Shown piece after piece: positions 5,737 to 6,336 of a DNA stretch of 6,336 nucleotides (position 1 is its first letter; each line of letters opens with the position of its first letter). Source of the DNA: Myxococcales bacterium (GTDB taxonomy: Bacteria > Myxococcota > Bradymonadia > UBA7976 > UBA1532); assembly GCA_020430675.1 (NCBI GenBank), contig JAGQJJ010000250.1, positions 1-6,336 on the forward strand, given 5' to 3'. The position numbers and the translations under genes were made by a program. The notes under the pieces are model-generated. The model did no database searches, was not told where the DNA came from, and saw only the letters and a program-made list of their open reading frames with translations.

Positions 5737-6336
5737 GGGGCCTTCGGCGGCGCGTCGGCGAGCTGCACGCTGTCGCCTTCCAGGTTGAACCGCACGCGCG
5801 CCGAGTTGTTGTCGTACGACAGCTCGGCGATGTCGCCCTCGGGGTTGGTCGTCACCACCAGCTCGTAGAGCCCGTCGTCGACGTCGGTGATGTCGATCCA
5901 CTGGCATTGCAGGCCGCGGCTGTAGGTGTCCTGGCAGCCGGCGGTGATGCCCTGGTTGTTGGCGTTGTAGCCGCGGCAGCCGTTGACCGCGATGCTCGCG
6001 TCATAGACGCCGATGTCGATGACCGAGAAGCCGTTCTTGGCGCCGATGGGCAGCGTCTCGTCGGCGTCGACGTCGTACAGGTCATACGCCGCGTAGCTCG
6101 CGAAGTGGAAGTGGCCGTGGCATTCGTTCCACGTCCACAGCGGGTTGTCTTCGGACGGCCGGCCGAGCTGCAGGTCTTCATTGCCCAGGTTGGCGATGCG
6201 GGTGCCGAAGCGCAGGATCTTGCGGCGGCCCTCGCCGCGCACGCAGCGCTCGGCGAGCAGGCACGGATCGTTCACGTCGATGTAGTCGACCGTCATCGTA
6301 TTGCGCAGGTAGGTGCCGTCGACGTGCAGGTCGGGG
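5733..6336 (-). CDS. Lysyl-oxidase-family copper amine oxidase, catalytic domain (5' end beyond right window edge)
   Basis: The frame is open to the window edge (200 residues visible). An ATG at 6296 is not the start, because the 13 codons before it (PDLHVDGTYLRNT) continue the family's N-terminal block, equivalent to PDL..D..Y.. in animal LOX. The family oxidises peptidyl-lysine or other primary amines to aldehydes, releasing ammonia and peroxide, with copper and a lysine tyrosylquinone cofactor. Counting from the edge, CHGHFHF gives copper ligands His73, His75 and His77; Lys100 (GAKNGF) and Tyr138 (GCQDTY) align with human LOX Lys320 and Tyr355, which form the cofactor. CQWIDITDV (144-152), VVTTNPEGDIAELSYDNN (160-177) and Cys pairs 25/31, 72/120 and 134/144 also match. 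The human FCLEDTSC cysteine pair is missing. Family members are exported; the signal peptide would lie outside the window. The stop overlaps the propeller gene. Confidence 0.94.
   Translation of the reverse strand, partial: PDLHVDGTYLRNTMTVDYIDVNDPCLLAERCVRGEGRRKILRFGTRIANLGNEDLQLGRPSEDNPLWTWNECHGHFHFASYAAYDLYDVDADETLPIGAKNGFSVIDIGVYDASIAVNGCRGYNANNQGITAGCQDTYSRGLQCQWIDITDVDDGLYELVVTTNPEGDIAELSYDNNSARVRFNLEGDSVQLADAPPKAP

Noticed and set aside
4192..5868. A 558-codon open frame on the plus strand
   Set aside because: It lies antisense to the propeller gene and encodes Arg/Gly/Ala-rich sequence with no domain; it is the expected by-product of GC-rich codon use on the real strand. The opposite frame has a signal peptide, Asp boxes and a sorting tail.
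5737..5907. An N-terminal extension of the propeller protein from an ATG at 5907
   Set aside because: The added 57 residues are Arg-rich, contain no domain and fall wholly inside the lysyl oxidase coding region; the GTG at 5736 gives a clean signal peptide and a GTGA overlap.
5733..6296. A complete short lysyl oxidase starting at the ATG at 6296
   Set aside because: The same frame continues upstream with a family-typical PDL...D..YL block to the window edge, and a start at 6296 would remove it and leave no export signal. The gene is treated as 5'-truncated by the window.

Overview
The window is GC-rich DNA from what is most likely a Gram-negative deltaproteobacterium-type organism of the Myxococcota or a near relative. 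The main clue is the C-terminus of the 4222-5736 gene. It ends in a Cys, a Leu-rich hydrophobic stretch and four Arg, preceded by a long Pro-Asp-Ala linker, which is the pattern of the MYXO-CTERM surface-sorting signal. An Omp85-type outer-membrane barrel and three proteins with apparent export signals or exported family membership support a diderm cell envelope. The lineage is an inference from protein architecture, not from a marker gene.

All six genes lie on the minus strand and are read from high to low coordinates. In transcription order: (1) a lysyl-oxidase-fold copper enzyme, cut off at its N-terminus by the right edge; (2) a secreted Asp-box beta-propeller protein with a Cys-rich segment, a PDA linker and a MYXO-CTERM-like tail, whose GTG start overlaps the stop of gene 1; (3) after a 138-bp non-coding gap, a secreted alpha/alpha-toroid (prenyltransferase/squalene-oxidase-like) repeat protein with a good ribosome binding site; (4) after 37 bp, an RluA-family pseudouridine synthase; (5) a single-POTRA Omp85/BamA-like outer-membrane protein overlapping gene 4 by ATGA; (6) an aminoglycoside phosphotransferase-like kinase, again overlapping by ATGA and cut off by the left edge.

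Genes 1 and 2 look like a translationally coupled extracellular pair: an amine-oxidising, potentially protein-cross-linking enzyme and a surface-anchored propeller. Genes 4 to 6 form a tightly coupled run mixing RNA modification, outer-membrane biogenesis or transport, and a small-molecule or protein kinase. Gene 3 may be the first gene of that second transcript, since the only sizeable gap precedes it. The most notable content is the bacterial lysyl oxidase with every key catalytic residue in place, sitting beside a surface-sorted partner.
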